From positions 1-13,883 of the forward strand of contig WFPN01000124.1 in assembly GCA_015487535.1 (NCBI GenBank): a DNA stretch of 13,883 nt, read 5' to 3'. The first letter of the stretch is position 1. Every line of letters begins with the position of its first letter. The position numbers were made by a program, and so were the translations under genes. This DNA comes from Aquificaceae bacterium (GTDB lineage: Bacteria > Aquificota > Aquificia > Aquificales > Aquificaceae). The notes under the pieces were generated by a model that saw only the letters and a program-made list of their open reading frames with translations, did not search any database and was not told the DNA's origin. This document shows positions 5,565 through 12,457 of the stretch, piece by piece.

Positions 5565-6580
5565 TGGAGTGTGAGGAGAAGATCGAAAAACTCCTGAGCA
5601 TAATCGAGAGGGTAGCGAGCGGAGAGTACGAGAGGGACAACTGGAGGGGGATACTCGACAGCGTGGCCGAGCTGTTTGAAGCGGACGGGGCCGCCATAGG
5701 AGAGCTGAAGGAGGGATACGTTTACTACACGAAGGTGTCGAGCTTTATAGCCAAGAGCGGTGAGTACGATCCCGAAAAATTCAAGGTCCCGGTCTGGAGG
5801 AGCGCCTTCGGGGAGGCGATAAAGAGAGGATACCTTATAGTGAACGACTACCAGAGCTACGATAGGGCTGTGGAAGAGTGGAAGAGGATAGGGTTGAAGG
5901 CTAAACTAGTTGCCGTTCTGGGAGACAAGGAACCGTTTGGAAGCCTGTCTGTAGGAAGGCTCAGGAGCGATAAGCCCTTTACCGAGGAGGACGGAAAGAT
6001 ACTCAGGAGCCTGGCCTTCATATTCTCATTCATAGTGAGGGAAGAAATAGAGAAGAGAAGGCTCATGGAGAGGGCCATAAAGGATCACCTCACCAAGCTC
6101 TACAACAGGTTTTACTTCGAGGAGGAGGGTAACAGGGAGCTGGAGAGGGCAAGAAGGTACGGCTATCCTCTTTCACTTATCATGCTGGATCTGGATAACT
6201 TCAAGCAGATAAACGACAGGTACGGTCACCAGAAGGGAGACGAGGTTCTCATCAAGTTCGCCGACGTCATCAGGAAGAACATCAGGAGAACGGATATGCC
6301 CGTGAGGTACGGGGGTGAGGAGTTCCTTATCCTGCTCCCTCACACGAATCTGGAGGAGGCTGCAAAGGTAGCGGAGAGGATCAGGGAGAGCTTCTCTAAG
6401 GTCGTGTTCAGGGAAGGATCGGAGGCTTTCAGACTCACCGTTAGCGCCGGGGTTGCCTCCTGCGAGCCCGAAGACTGCGCGCTTGAGAACCTGCTCCACA
6501 AGGCCGACAAGGCTCTCTATCAGGCTAAAAGGGAGGGGAAGAACAGGACTGTCGTGTTCTCTCATCAGGGAGTAAATTGA
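5564..6580 (+). CDS. Diguanylate cyclase DGC2: GAF + GGDEF, soluble
   Basis: Cytoplasmic cyclase of 338 residues. An N-terminal GAF-type sensor (about 5-160) is recognised by its pattern of strands and by LIVNDYQSYDRAVEEWKRIG, a usual GAF segment. A helix (158-172) leads to the GGDEF domain: KDHLTKLYNRFYF, MLDLDNFKQINDRYGH, GGEEF at 250-254, TVSAGVAS, ADKALYQAKREGKN. The inhibitory I-site is intact (RRTD, 241-244), so feedback by c-di-GMP is expected, unlike DGC1. The GAF ligand is unknown; its few cysteines do not form an obvious metal or haem site. Start: the ATG at 5564 lies 7 nt after CGGAGG (5551-5556) and shares a base with the lipoprotein stop (TGATG); GTG at 5561 would be too near the Shine-Dalgarno. 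uvrA follows after 7 bp. Confidence 0.93.
   Translation: MECEEKIEKLLSIIERVASGEYERDNWRGILDSVAELFEADGAAIGELKEGYVYYTKVSSFIAKSGEYDPEKFKVPVWRSAFGEAIKRGYLIVNDYQSYDRAVEEWKRIGLKAKLVAVLGDKEPFGSLSVGRLRSDKPFTEEDGKILRSLAFIFSFIVREEIEKRRLMERAIKDHLTKLYNRFYFEEEGNRELERARRYGYPLSLIMLDLDNFKQINDRYGHQKGDEVLIKFADVIRKNIRRTDMPVRYGGEEFLILLPHTNLEEAAKVAERIRESFSKVVFREGSEAFRLTVSAGVASCEPEDCALENLLHKADKALYQAKREGKNRTVVFSHQGVN
6502..6545 (+). repeat. 44-nt near-identical block shared by DGC1 and DGC2, copy 2
   Basis: Matches 4268-4311 with two mismatches over 44 bases; both copies encode ADKALYQAKREGKN at the end of a GGDEF domain. The sequence on either side diverges at once. Confidence 0.6.
6573..6578 (+). promoter_or_regulatory. 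Candidate -10 box before uvrA (TAAATT)
   Basis: TAAATT overlaps the DGC2 stop region and is followed by nine bases (GAAAAAATT) and the uvrA ATG. There is no Shine-Dalgarno for uvrA, so a private leaderless promoter for this repair gene is plausible. I see no SOS/LexA-type dyad in the short spacer. Confidence 0.3.
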
Positions 6581-6587
6581 AAAAATT

Positions 6588-9371
6588 ATGGACAGGATAG
6601 TAATAAGGGGCGCCAGGCAACACAACCTGAAAAACATAGACGTAGAGATACCGAAGAACAAACTCGTTGTCATAACGGGGCCTTCCGGTTCGGGGAAGTC
6701 CTCCCTCGCCTTTGACACCATATACGCGGAGGGTCAGAGGAGGTACGTCGAATCCCTATCCTCCTATGCCCGTCAGTTCCTTGGAGTTATGGAAAAGCCC
6801 GACGTGGACCTGATAGAGGGGCTCTCCCCTGCGATAGCGATAGACCAGAAGACAACCTCCAAGAACCCCAGGTCCACAGTAGGGACGGTGACGGAGATCT
6901 ACGACTACATGAGGGTCCTCTGGGCGAATATAGGAAAGCCCCACTGTCCCGTCTGCGGTCGTCTCTTAGAGGGGCTTTCTGCCCACGAGATCTTGGACAA
7001 GATCGTGGAAAAGTACTCGGGCAAAAGGATCATGGTCCTGGCTCCCGTTGTGAGGGGGAGGAAGGGAGAGTTCAGGGATCTGATGAGGAACATAGACAGG
7101 ATGGGATACCGGAGGGTCAAGGTGGACGGGGAGCTGAGGAGGGTGATAGAGGTCCCGCCTCTGGAAAAGAACAAGAAGCATGACATAGACATAGTGATAG
7201 ATAGACTCACCCTGGAAGAGGAGGAGAGGGCGCGTCTGCTTACCGACATAGAGAAGTCTCTCGAGCTAACCAACGGCCTCGTGAAGATAGAGGAGGTTGA
7301 GAGCGGTAAGGAGGAGCTTTTCAGCGAGAAGCTCGTATGCCCCGACCACGGCTTTTCAATACCAGAGCTCTCCCCGAGGCTCTTTTCCTTCAACTCCCCC
7401 TACGGGGCCTGTCCCTCATGCAAAGGCCTGGGAGTCAAGTGGGAGATAGACGTGGGGCTTCTCGTGGACGAGGAGGAGCCCGCCATATACGCCTTCAGGA
7501 TAGCTGAGTCTTCCCTCTTTAGCTACATAAAGTTCCCCGTAGCTAACGTCCTTAGAAAGCTCGGAATTAACCCCAGAACCAGGTTCAAGGACCTTCCCAA
7601 AAGGGCAAAGAACATCCTCCTCTACGGGACCACCCAGGAGTTCGAGTTCGAGGGTATAGTTAAGCACCTAGAGAGACGCTTCTTGGAAGAGGAATCCGAG
7701 AGGATAAGGGAGGGGATAGAAGAGTATATAGTTGAGAAGCCCTGTCCAGCCTGCGGTGGGTCGAGGCTCAGGGAGGAGGCTCTGGCGGTCCTCATAGACG
7801 GCAAGAGCATATGGGACATAACGGACCTGCCTGTTTCCAAGGCCAAGGAGTGGATAGAGGGGCTCCCCTCAAAGCTAGGTGAGAAGGACCTGATAATAGG
7901 AGAGAGGCTTATAAAGGAGATCTCCGAGAGGCTCGGCTTCTTAGTTAGCGTGGGCCTCGAGTACCTCTCCCTCTCGAGGAGCGCTACCACCCTATCGGGC
8001 GGTGAGATGCAGAGGATAAGGCTCGCCACCCAGGTTGGGTCCAAGCTAACGGGCGTCCTCTACGTCCTCGACGAGCCCTCGATAGGTCTCCATCCGAGGG
8101 ACACCAGCAGGCTGATAAATACCCTGAAAGAGCTAAGAGACATAGGGAACACCGTTATAGTGGTCGAGCACGATCCCGAAACGATAGAGTCCGCCGACTG
8201 GATCCTGGAGCTTGGGCCGGGGGCGGGCAAGAACGGCGGTGAGGTTGTAGCTACCGGGACGGTGGAGGAGATAGAGAAGAACCCAAGATCCCTAACGGGT
8301 GCCTATCTCTCTGGCAGGCTGGAGATACCGGTGCCTACCAAAAGGAGGAAGCCTAAGGGAAAGTTCTTGAGGATAGTAGGGGCCAAGGAGCATAACCTTA
8401 AGAACATAGATGTGGAGATACCGGTCGGGCTTCTGGTATGCATAACTGGTGTATCCGGAAGTGGTAAATCTACGCTCATATATGACGTTCTTTACAAGTA
8501 CGCCAAGGCAGAGTTTTACGGGTCCAAGGAGATACCCGGAAAGGTAGAGAGGATAGAGGGGCTCGAGCACTTCGACAGGGTGATAAACGTGGACCAGTCC
8601 CCGATAGGTAGAACCCCGAGGAGCAATCCCGCCACCTACACAAAGGTCTTCGATCAGATAAGGGATCTCTTCGCAAACACCCCCGAGGCAAAGGCGAGGG
8701 GGTACAAACCGGGAAGGTTCTCCTTCAACGTGAAGGGGGGTAGATGCGAGGCCTGCCAGGGTGAAGGCGTTATAAAGGTGGAGATGCACTTCTTGCCCCC
8801 CGTTTACGTTACCTGTGACGTCTGCAAGGGCAGAAGGTACAACAGGGAGACCCTGGACATACTCTACAAAGGCAAGAACATCTCAGAGGTCCTGGACATG
8901 ACGATAGACGAGGCCTACGAGTTCTTCGAAAACATACCTTCTCTAAGAAGGAAACTCCAGCTCCTTAAAGACGTGGGCCTAGGTTATCTGAAGCTCGGCC
9001 AGCCGGCTCCAACGCTCTCTGGGGGAGAGGCCCAGAGGATAAAGCTTGCGAGGGAGCTCTCCAAGAGGGAGAAGGGAAGAACCCTTTACTTACTGGACGA
9101 GCCCACCACAGGGCTACATATGGACGACATAAAGAAGCTGATAGACGTTCTCCAGAGGCTGGTGGACAAGGGGAACACAGTGGTGGTGATAGAGCATAAC
9201 CTGGACGTCATAAAGTGTGCCGATTGGGTTATAGATCTCGGTCCTGAGGGGGGTGAGAAGGGAGGTCAGATCGTGGCGGTTGGAACCCCGGAGGAGATAG
9301 CCCAGAACCCCAGCTCCTACACGGGTATGTTCCTTAAGAAGTACCTCAAGGGTAGCGAGAAGGTGGCCTAA
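6588..9371 (+). CDS. uvrA: Excinuclease ABC subunit A
   Basis: DNA-damage recognition ATPase of nucleotide excision repair; a UvrA dimer loads UvrB at lesions. At 927 residues it has the normal length. Two ABC modules are complete: Walker A GPSGSGKSS (31-39) and GVSGSGKST (621-629), signatures LSGGEMQ (469) and LSGGEAQ (810), and Walker B segments YVLDEPSIGLHP and YLLDEPTTGLHM. Zinc sites: CPVC at 120/123, module 1 with C251-P-D-H254 plus C275/C278, and module 2 C720/C723 with C743/C746. In module 1 a His stands where E. coli has Cys; His can bind zinc and I recall this CPxHG form from other deep-branching UvrAs, so it is not a defect. It lies 7 bp after DGC2 without a Shine-Dalgarno and ends in a 4-bp tail-to-tail overlap with DGC3. 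Confidence 0.98.
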   Translation: MDRIVIRGARQHNLKNIDVEIPKNKLVVITGPSGSGKSSLAFDTIYAEGQRRYVESLSSYARQFLGVMEKPDVDLIEGLSPAIAIDQKTTSKNPRSTVGTVTEIYDYMRVLWANIGKPHCPVCGRLLEGLSAHEILDKIVEKYSGKRIMVLAPVVRGRKGEFRDLMRNIDRMGYRRVKVDGELRRVIEVPPLEKNKKHDIDIVIDRLTLEEEERARLLTDIEKSLELTNGLVKIEEVESGKEELFSEKLVCPDHGFSIPELSPRLFSFNSPYGACPSCKGLGVKWEIDVGLLVDEEEPAIYAFRIAESSLFSYIKFPVANVLRKLGINPRTRFKDLPKRAKNILLYGTTQEFEFEGIVKHLERRFLEEESERIREGIEEYIVEKPCPACGGSRLREEALAVLIDGKSIWDITDLPVSKAKEWIEGLPSKLGEKDLIIGERLIKEISERLGFLVSVGLEYLSLSRSATTLSGGEMQRIRLATQVGSKLTGVLYVLDEPSIGLHPRDTSRLINTLKELRDIGNTVIVVEHDPETIESADWILELGPGAGKNGGEVVATGTVEEIEKNPRSLTGAYLSGRLEIPVPTKRRKPKGKFLRIVGAKEHNLKNIDVEIPVGLLVCITGVSGSGKSTLIYDVLYKYAKAEFYGSKEIPGKVERIEGLEHFDRVINVDQSPIGRTPRSNPATYTKVFDQIRDLFANTPEAKARGYKPGRFSFNVKGGRCEACQGEGVIKVEMHFLPPVYVTCDVCKGRRYNRETLDILYKGKNISEVLDMTIDEAYEFFENIPSLRRKLQLLKDVGLGYLKLGQPAPTLSGGEAQRIKLARELSKREKGRTLYLLDEPTTGLHMDDIKKLIDVLQRLVDKGNTVVVIEHNLDVIKCADWVIDLGPEGGEKGGQIVAVGTPEEIAQNPSSYTGMFLKKYLKGSEKVA

Positions 9372-9382
9372 CCCACCACCTT
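9360..9382. other. Inverted repeat over the uvrA/DGC3 overlapping stops
   Basis: AAGGTGG (9360-9366) and CCACCTT (9376-9382) form a perfect 7-bp stem with a 9-base loop that contains CTAA (9368-9371), the shared stop codons of the two convergent genes. No T-run follows in either direction, so it is not a classical intrinsic terminator. It could act as a two-way weak terminator or 3'-end protector. Confidence 0.35.
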
Positions 9383-10405
9383 GTCCTTGCCCGTTCTCTT
9401 AGCCATGTACAACTTCTCGTCCGCTTCCCTTATGAGATCTTCGGGGTTCTCTATGCCTTCCCTCATCTCGGCAACACCGAAACTGGCGGTGAAGTCTATC
9501 TTCTTGCCTTCGTGTTCCACCGTGTGGTTGGCTATAACCTTCCTGAGCCTTTCCGCCACCAGCATGGCCTCATCCTTGGTTATACCCGGAAGTATTATTG
9601 TGAACTCCTCACCTCCGGTCCTCGCCGCCACATCCTTTGCCCTCAGGTAGTTCCTGAGTATGTTGCCAACCTCTTTGAGCACTTTATCTCCGGCGAGGTG
9701 GCCGTAGGTATCGTTTATCTCTTTGAAATCGTCGAGATCGAGCATGATCACGGAGAAAGGATAGCCGAACCGCTTGAAGTCTCTAAAGAACTCGGAGAGG
9801 GCCCTTTCGAAGGATCTCCTGTTCCTCAGGCCCGTCAGCGGGTCTATGTTCGCTTCCTCCTTTACCTTCCTGAGCTCTTCCCTGAGTCTCTCTATCTCGT
9901 GTTTCTGCTCCTCCAGCTTGTTTATAAACTTTCTGTTTACATCCTTTAGCTCTTTGACCTCCCCCATTATCCGCTCCAGCACCATCTTTATGTCTTCTCC
10001 AAGGTCCGACGCTGCGATCTCTTCGAGCCTCCTTCCCCCTTCCGATATACCCCTATCGTGCTCGCTCACGCTCTTTAGCAGCTTCTGTATCTCATCGAAG
10101 AGCTCCTCAGCTACCCTCTCTACGAGACTCGCCGACTCCTCCACCTCCCTATCGAGTTTGACGTTGTACAGATCGAGGTAGAGATCGATCAGCTGAGCCT
10201 TCGAGAGGGATAGCCCTTTCTCCTTAGCGTAGCAGAATATGAGGAACCACCTCTCGTAGTTCTGGGGTGAGGGGATTATCTTCTCGGTAGCCATGAATTT
10301 GAGAACTTCCTTAACTATATCGCTAAGCTCCTTGTAGTCCTCCTCGCTAAGGGACTCCCCGTTTACTATCTTCTGATGGAGTTTGCACTCTACCTTTTTT
10401 CTCAT
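9368..10405 (-). CDS. Diguanylate cyclase DGC3: helical N-domain + coiled coil + GGDEF, soluble
   Basis: Cytoplasmic cyclase of 345 residues. The N-terminal part (about 1-85) is a helical domain with the motif PSPQNYERWF (45-54), a P-x-N-Y-x-x-W/Y pattern I associate with a widespread group of soluble GGDEF proteins; its ligand is not known to me. A helical linker and coiled coil follow (about 90-186). The GGDEF domain reads IDPLTGLRNRRSF, MLDLDDFKEINDTYGH, GGEEF at 264-268, TASFGVAE, ADEKLYMAKRTGKDK. The I-site RAKD (255-258) is intact. I chose the ATG at 10405 because upstream codons to 10450 would run into the divergent amidohydrolase gene and resemble no domain. No Shine-Dalgarno; a TAAAAT box lies 10 nt before the ATG. 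Confidence 0.92.
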   Translation of the reverse strand: MRKKVECKLHQKIVNGESLSEEDYKELSDIVKEVLKFMATEKIIPSPQNYERWFLIFCYAKEKGLSLSKAQLIDLYLDLYNVKLDREVEESASLVERVAEELFDEIQKLLKSVSEHDRGISEGGRRLEEIAASDLGEDIKMVLERIMGEVKELKDVNRKFINKLEEQKHEIERLREELRKVKEEANIDPLTGLRNRRSFERALSEFFRDFKRFGYPFSVIMLDLDDFKEINDTYGHLAGDKVLKEVGNILRNYLRAKDVAARTGGEEFTIILPGITKDEAMLVAERLRKVIANHTVEHEGKKIDFTASFGVAEMREGIENPEDLIREADEKLYMAKRTGKDKVVG

Positions 10406-10425
10406 AATGGCAAAAATTTTAACCC
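10406..10425. promoter_or_regulatory. 20-bp divergent gap with AAAATTTT core
   Basis: Only 20 bases separate the starts of DGC3 and the amidohydrolase. They contain AAAATTTT (10413-10420). Read toward DGC3 this gives TAAAAT (10421-10416) 10 nt before the ATG. Toward the amidohydrolase, TTTTAACCC runs straight into the ATG at 10426, with no Shine-Dalgarno. Any -35 elements must lie inside the opposite gene, so the two promoters physically overlap and may compete. Confidence 0.4.
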
Positions 10426-11532
10426 ATGAGGTTCGTTGATGCCCACACACATCTTGAGCTCTTCGCCTTCAGAGATGTCCCCTTAGAGAAAGCGAGGAGC
10501 GTTGAGGATGTGAGAAACATGATCCTGAGCTTGCCCAAGGAGGTCGTCTTGGGATGGGGCTGGAGGGAGGAGAGCCTGGGGACTTCCCTGGAGAGGGAGC
10601 ATTTGGAGGATATACCCAAAGCTGTCCTCCTCCTGAGGATGGATGCCCACGTTGGGGTGGTGAACGGCAGGCTGATAGATACGATCGGGCTGGAAAAGAG
10701 CGATAAGTTCGATCCCGAGAGAGGGTACCTTTACGAGGAGGAACTCTGGAGGGTGGCTTCACTCCTTAAGCCGAAGGGGAATGATATGGCCAAGGCTATC
10801 ATGAAAGGACTCAGGGAAGCTGCCTCGATGGGTGTGGTGGAGATCCACGACTTCGTGGACGGAGATCTCGCCGAGGTTTACGCAGGTCTCGAGGATATTC
10901 CGGTCAGTGTGGTACTTATGCCCTACTACGAGGATCATGAGAGGGTCGTTGATGTTGTTAGAAGATCGAAAAGGTTCCGGCTCGGATGGGTAAAGATCTT
11001 CGTCGATGGCTCGATAGGTGCGAGGACGGCTTACCTGAAGGAGCCTTACGAGGATACTAGCAGCAGAGGATTGCTTCTTAAAAACTACAGGGAGATAGCC
11101 TCGGCGGTGGAGGAGCTTGAGTCCAAGGGCCTGAGGGTGGCCCTACACGCTATAGGGGACGGGGCCGTAGAGGAGTGTCTGAGGGCCTTTGAGGTTGTGA
11201 GGCCGAAACTTCCCTACCACAGGATAGAACACGCTGAGCTGATAACCAGAGATCAGGCTTTGAGGGCTAAGGAGCTGAGACTCCTCCTCTGTATGCAGCC
11301 AAACTTCACCCCATTCTTCAGAGAAACCTATCTAAAAGCGCTGGGGAGGGAGAGAGGCTCGAGGATAAACCCTATAGGTATGCTCGATGAGCTCGGAGTC
11401 GATATGATCTTCGGTTCGGACATGATGCCCTTCGATCCTATGTACGGCTTTAACTATGCAAAGAGCATACTGGGCGAGAGAAAGGCAAAATACTATTATG
11501 GAGGCTGGAGGGATGAGGGAAGGTATCTATGA
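10426..11532 (+). CDS. Compact metal-dependent amidohydrolase (Amidohydro_3 / YtcJ-like)
   Basis: Member of the amidohydrolase superfamily, a metal-dependent hydrolase of C-N bonds; the substrate cannot be predicted. Visible landmarks in order: DAHTHL with the H7-x-H9 metal pair right at the N-terminus, LLRMDAHVGVVN (69-80, the family's R-x-D-x-H block), GWVKIFVDGSIGARTAYL (188-204, with K190 as the likely carboxylated bridging lysine), LHAIGDGAV with H241, RIEHAELI with H269, and GSDMMPFDP with D332. At 368 residues it is much shorter than usual YtcJ-type proteins (about 500-550): both halves of the outer beta-sandwich are missing, at the N-terminus and after D332. All metal ligands remain, so it looks like a minimal barrel and not a broken gene. 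The last 20 bases overlap the next gene. Confidence 0.85.
   Translation: MRFVDAHTHLELFAFRDVPLEKARSVEDVRNMILSLPKEVVLGWGWREESLGTSLEREHLEDIPKAVLLLRMDAHVGVVNGRLIDTIGLEKSDKFDPERGYLYEEELWRVASLLKPKGNDMAKAIMKGLREAASMGVVEIHDFVDGDLAEVYAGLEDIPVSVVLMPYYEDHERVVDVVRRSKRFRLGWVKIFVDGSIGARTAYLKEPYEDTSSRGLLLKNYREIASAVEELESKGLRVALHAIGDGAVEECLRAFEVVRPKLPYHRIEHAELITRDQALRAKELRLLLCMQPNFTPFFRETYLKALGRERGSRINPIGMLDELGVDMIFGSDMMPFDPMYGFNYAKSILGERKAKYYYGGWRDEGRYL
11500..11504 (+). promoter_or_regulatory. Shine-Dalgarno GGAGG that sets the flavoprotein start
   Basis: GGAGG lies inside the end of the amidohydrolase gene, 8 nt before the ATG at 11513. It favours this start over upstream in-frame codons at 11456 and 11498, which would add residues unlike any homologue. 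Confidence 0.65.
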
Positions 11533-12442
11533 CCTCCTTGTAATCGGAGGGGGACCGGCGGGCATATCTGCCTCCATATACGCTGCCAGGAAGAGGATGA
11601 ATTTCCTACTTGTAACAGAAGCGGTTGGAGGCCAGGTTCTCACGTCGGGTGAGATAGAGAACTTCCTGGGCTACTCGGAGATAGACGGGGTCCAGTTCGT
11701 GGAGAAGATGATGGAACACATGGGCCACTTCGGTATAGAGCCCCTGCTCGACAGGGTTGTAGAGGTCAAGAAGGACGGAGAGGGTTTTGTGAGCAGGACA
11801 ATGTCAGGGAAAGAGTTCGTCTCGAAGAGCCTCCTTCTCTGCACTGGTTCGGAGCACAGAAAACTTAACGTTCCCGGCGAGAGGGAGTACACAGGAAGGG
11901 GAGTCTCTTACTGCTACACATGCGATGCCCCCTTCTTCAAGGAGGCCAGGGTGCTGGTTGTGGGTGGCGGGAACGCCGGCTTTGAGGCGGCGGAGCAGCC
12001 TATAAACTATGCAAGAGAGATCTATATAGCCGAGATAACGGACACCCTCAGGGCGGACGAGATCCTGAGGGAAAAGGTCTTATCCTCTTCGAAGGTAAAG
12101 CTGCTCCTCAGACACGCAGTTAAGGAGATAAAGGGGGACGGCTCGAAGGTGACGGCGGTCCTGCTGGAAGACCTATCGGAATCTAAAGTTTACGAGCTTC
12201 CGATTGACGGCGTCTTTGTTGAGATAGGCCTCGTTCCCAGGACAGAGCTAGCCCGTCAGCTCGGCCTACTCCTGAACGAGAGGGGTGAGGTGATCATCGA
12301 CTGTAACAACCGGACCTCGGAGAGGGGTGTTTACGCGGCAGGGGACTGTACCAACATCTTTGCGAAGCAGATAATAACGGCAGCCGGTGAGGGAGCGAAG
12401 GCTCTCCTCTCCCTGTACCATGACCTCACCTACTCTTCCTGA
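11513..12442 (+). CDS. trxB: Thioredoxin-reductase-like / AhpF C-terminal-type flavoprotein
   Basis: FAD- and pyridine-nucleotide-dependent disulfide reductase, 309 residues, usual TrxB length. It begins YDLLVIGGGPAG (FAD fold, 6-17). The redox site is C134-Y-T-C137 in SYCYTCDAPFF, not the classical CATC. The nucleotide-binding part has GGGNAGFEAA (151-160), and the HRRxxFRA motif of NADPH-specific reductases is absent, so NADH may be used. The C-terminal half is closest by eye to AhpF (EIKGDGSKV, GVYAAGDCT, KQIITAAGEGAKALLS), yet AhpF's N-terminal tandem thioredoxin-fold domain is missing. Such enzymes in thermophiles often reduce a separate protein disulfide oxidoreductase; that is inference here. 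Odd: P163 in the helix after the nucleotide loop (EQPINYA). It overlaps the amidohydrolase by 20 bp and precedes DGC4 by 15 bp. Confidence 0.85.
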   Translation: MREGIYDLLVIGGGPAGISASIYAARKRMNFLLVTEAVGGQVLTSGEIENFLGYSEIDGVQFVEKMMEHMGHFGIEPLLDRVVEVKKDGEGFVSRTMSGKEFVSKSLLLCTGSEHRKLNVPGEREYTGRGVSYCYTCDAPFFKEARVLVVGGGNAGFEAAEQPINYAREIYIAEITDTLRADEILREKVLSSSKVKLLLRHAVKEIKGDGSKVTAVLLEDLSESKVYELPIDGVFVEIGLVPRTELARQLGLLLNERGEVIIDCNNRTSERGVYAAGDCTNIFAKQIITAAGEGAKALLSLYHDLTYSS

Positions 12443-12448
12443 TATCAT
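12443..12448 (+). promoter_or_regulatory. Candidate -10 box before DGC4 (TATCAT)
   Basis: TATCAT lies directly after the flavoprotein stop, nine bases before the DGC4 ATG, with no Shine-Dalgarno in between. It follows the same pattern as the boxes upstream of rph and uvrA. Confidence 0.3.
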
Positions 12449-12457
12449 TTATTACCC

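Noticed and set aside
6173..6721. 182-codon minus-strand open frame
   Set aside because: Spans the GGDEF domain of DGC2 and the UvrA N-terminus, both well supported on the plus strand.
7338..7349. CPDH in place of CPxC in UvrA zinc module 1, as a possible defect
   Set aside because: His can bind zinc, the other ligands are present, and the CPxHG form is, to my recollection, found in other deep-branching UvrAs.
8292..8789. 165-codon minus-strand open frame inside uvrA
   Set aside because: Antisense to the second ATP-binding module of UvrA, which is fully conserved; no motif of its own.
10405..10450. Longer N-terminus for DGC3 beginning at 10450
   Set aside because: The added 15 residues overlap the start of the divergent amidohydrolase, match nothing, and have no ribosome-binding site.
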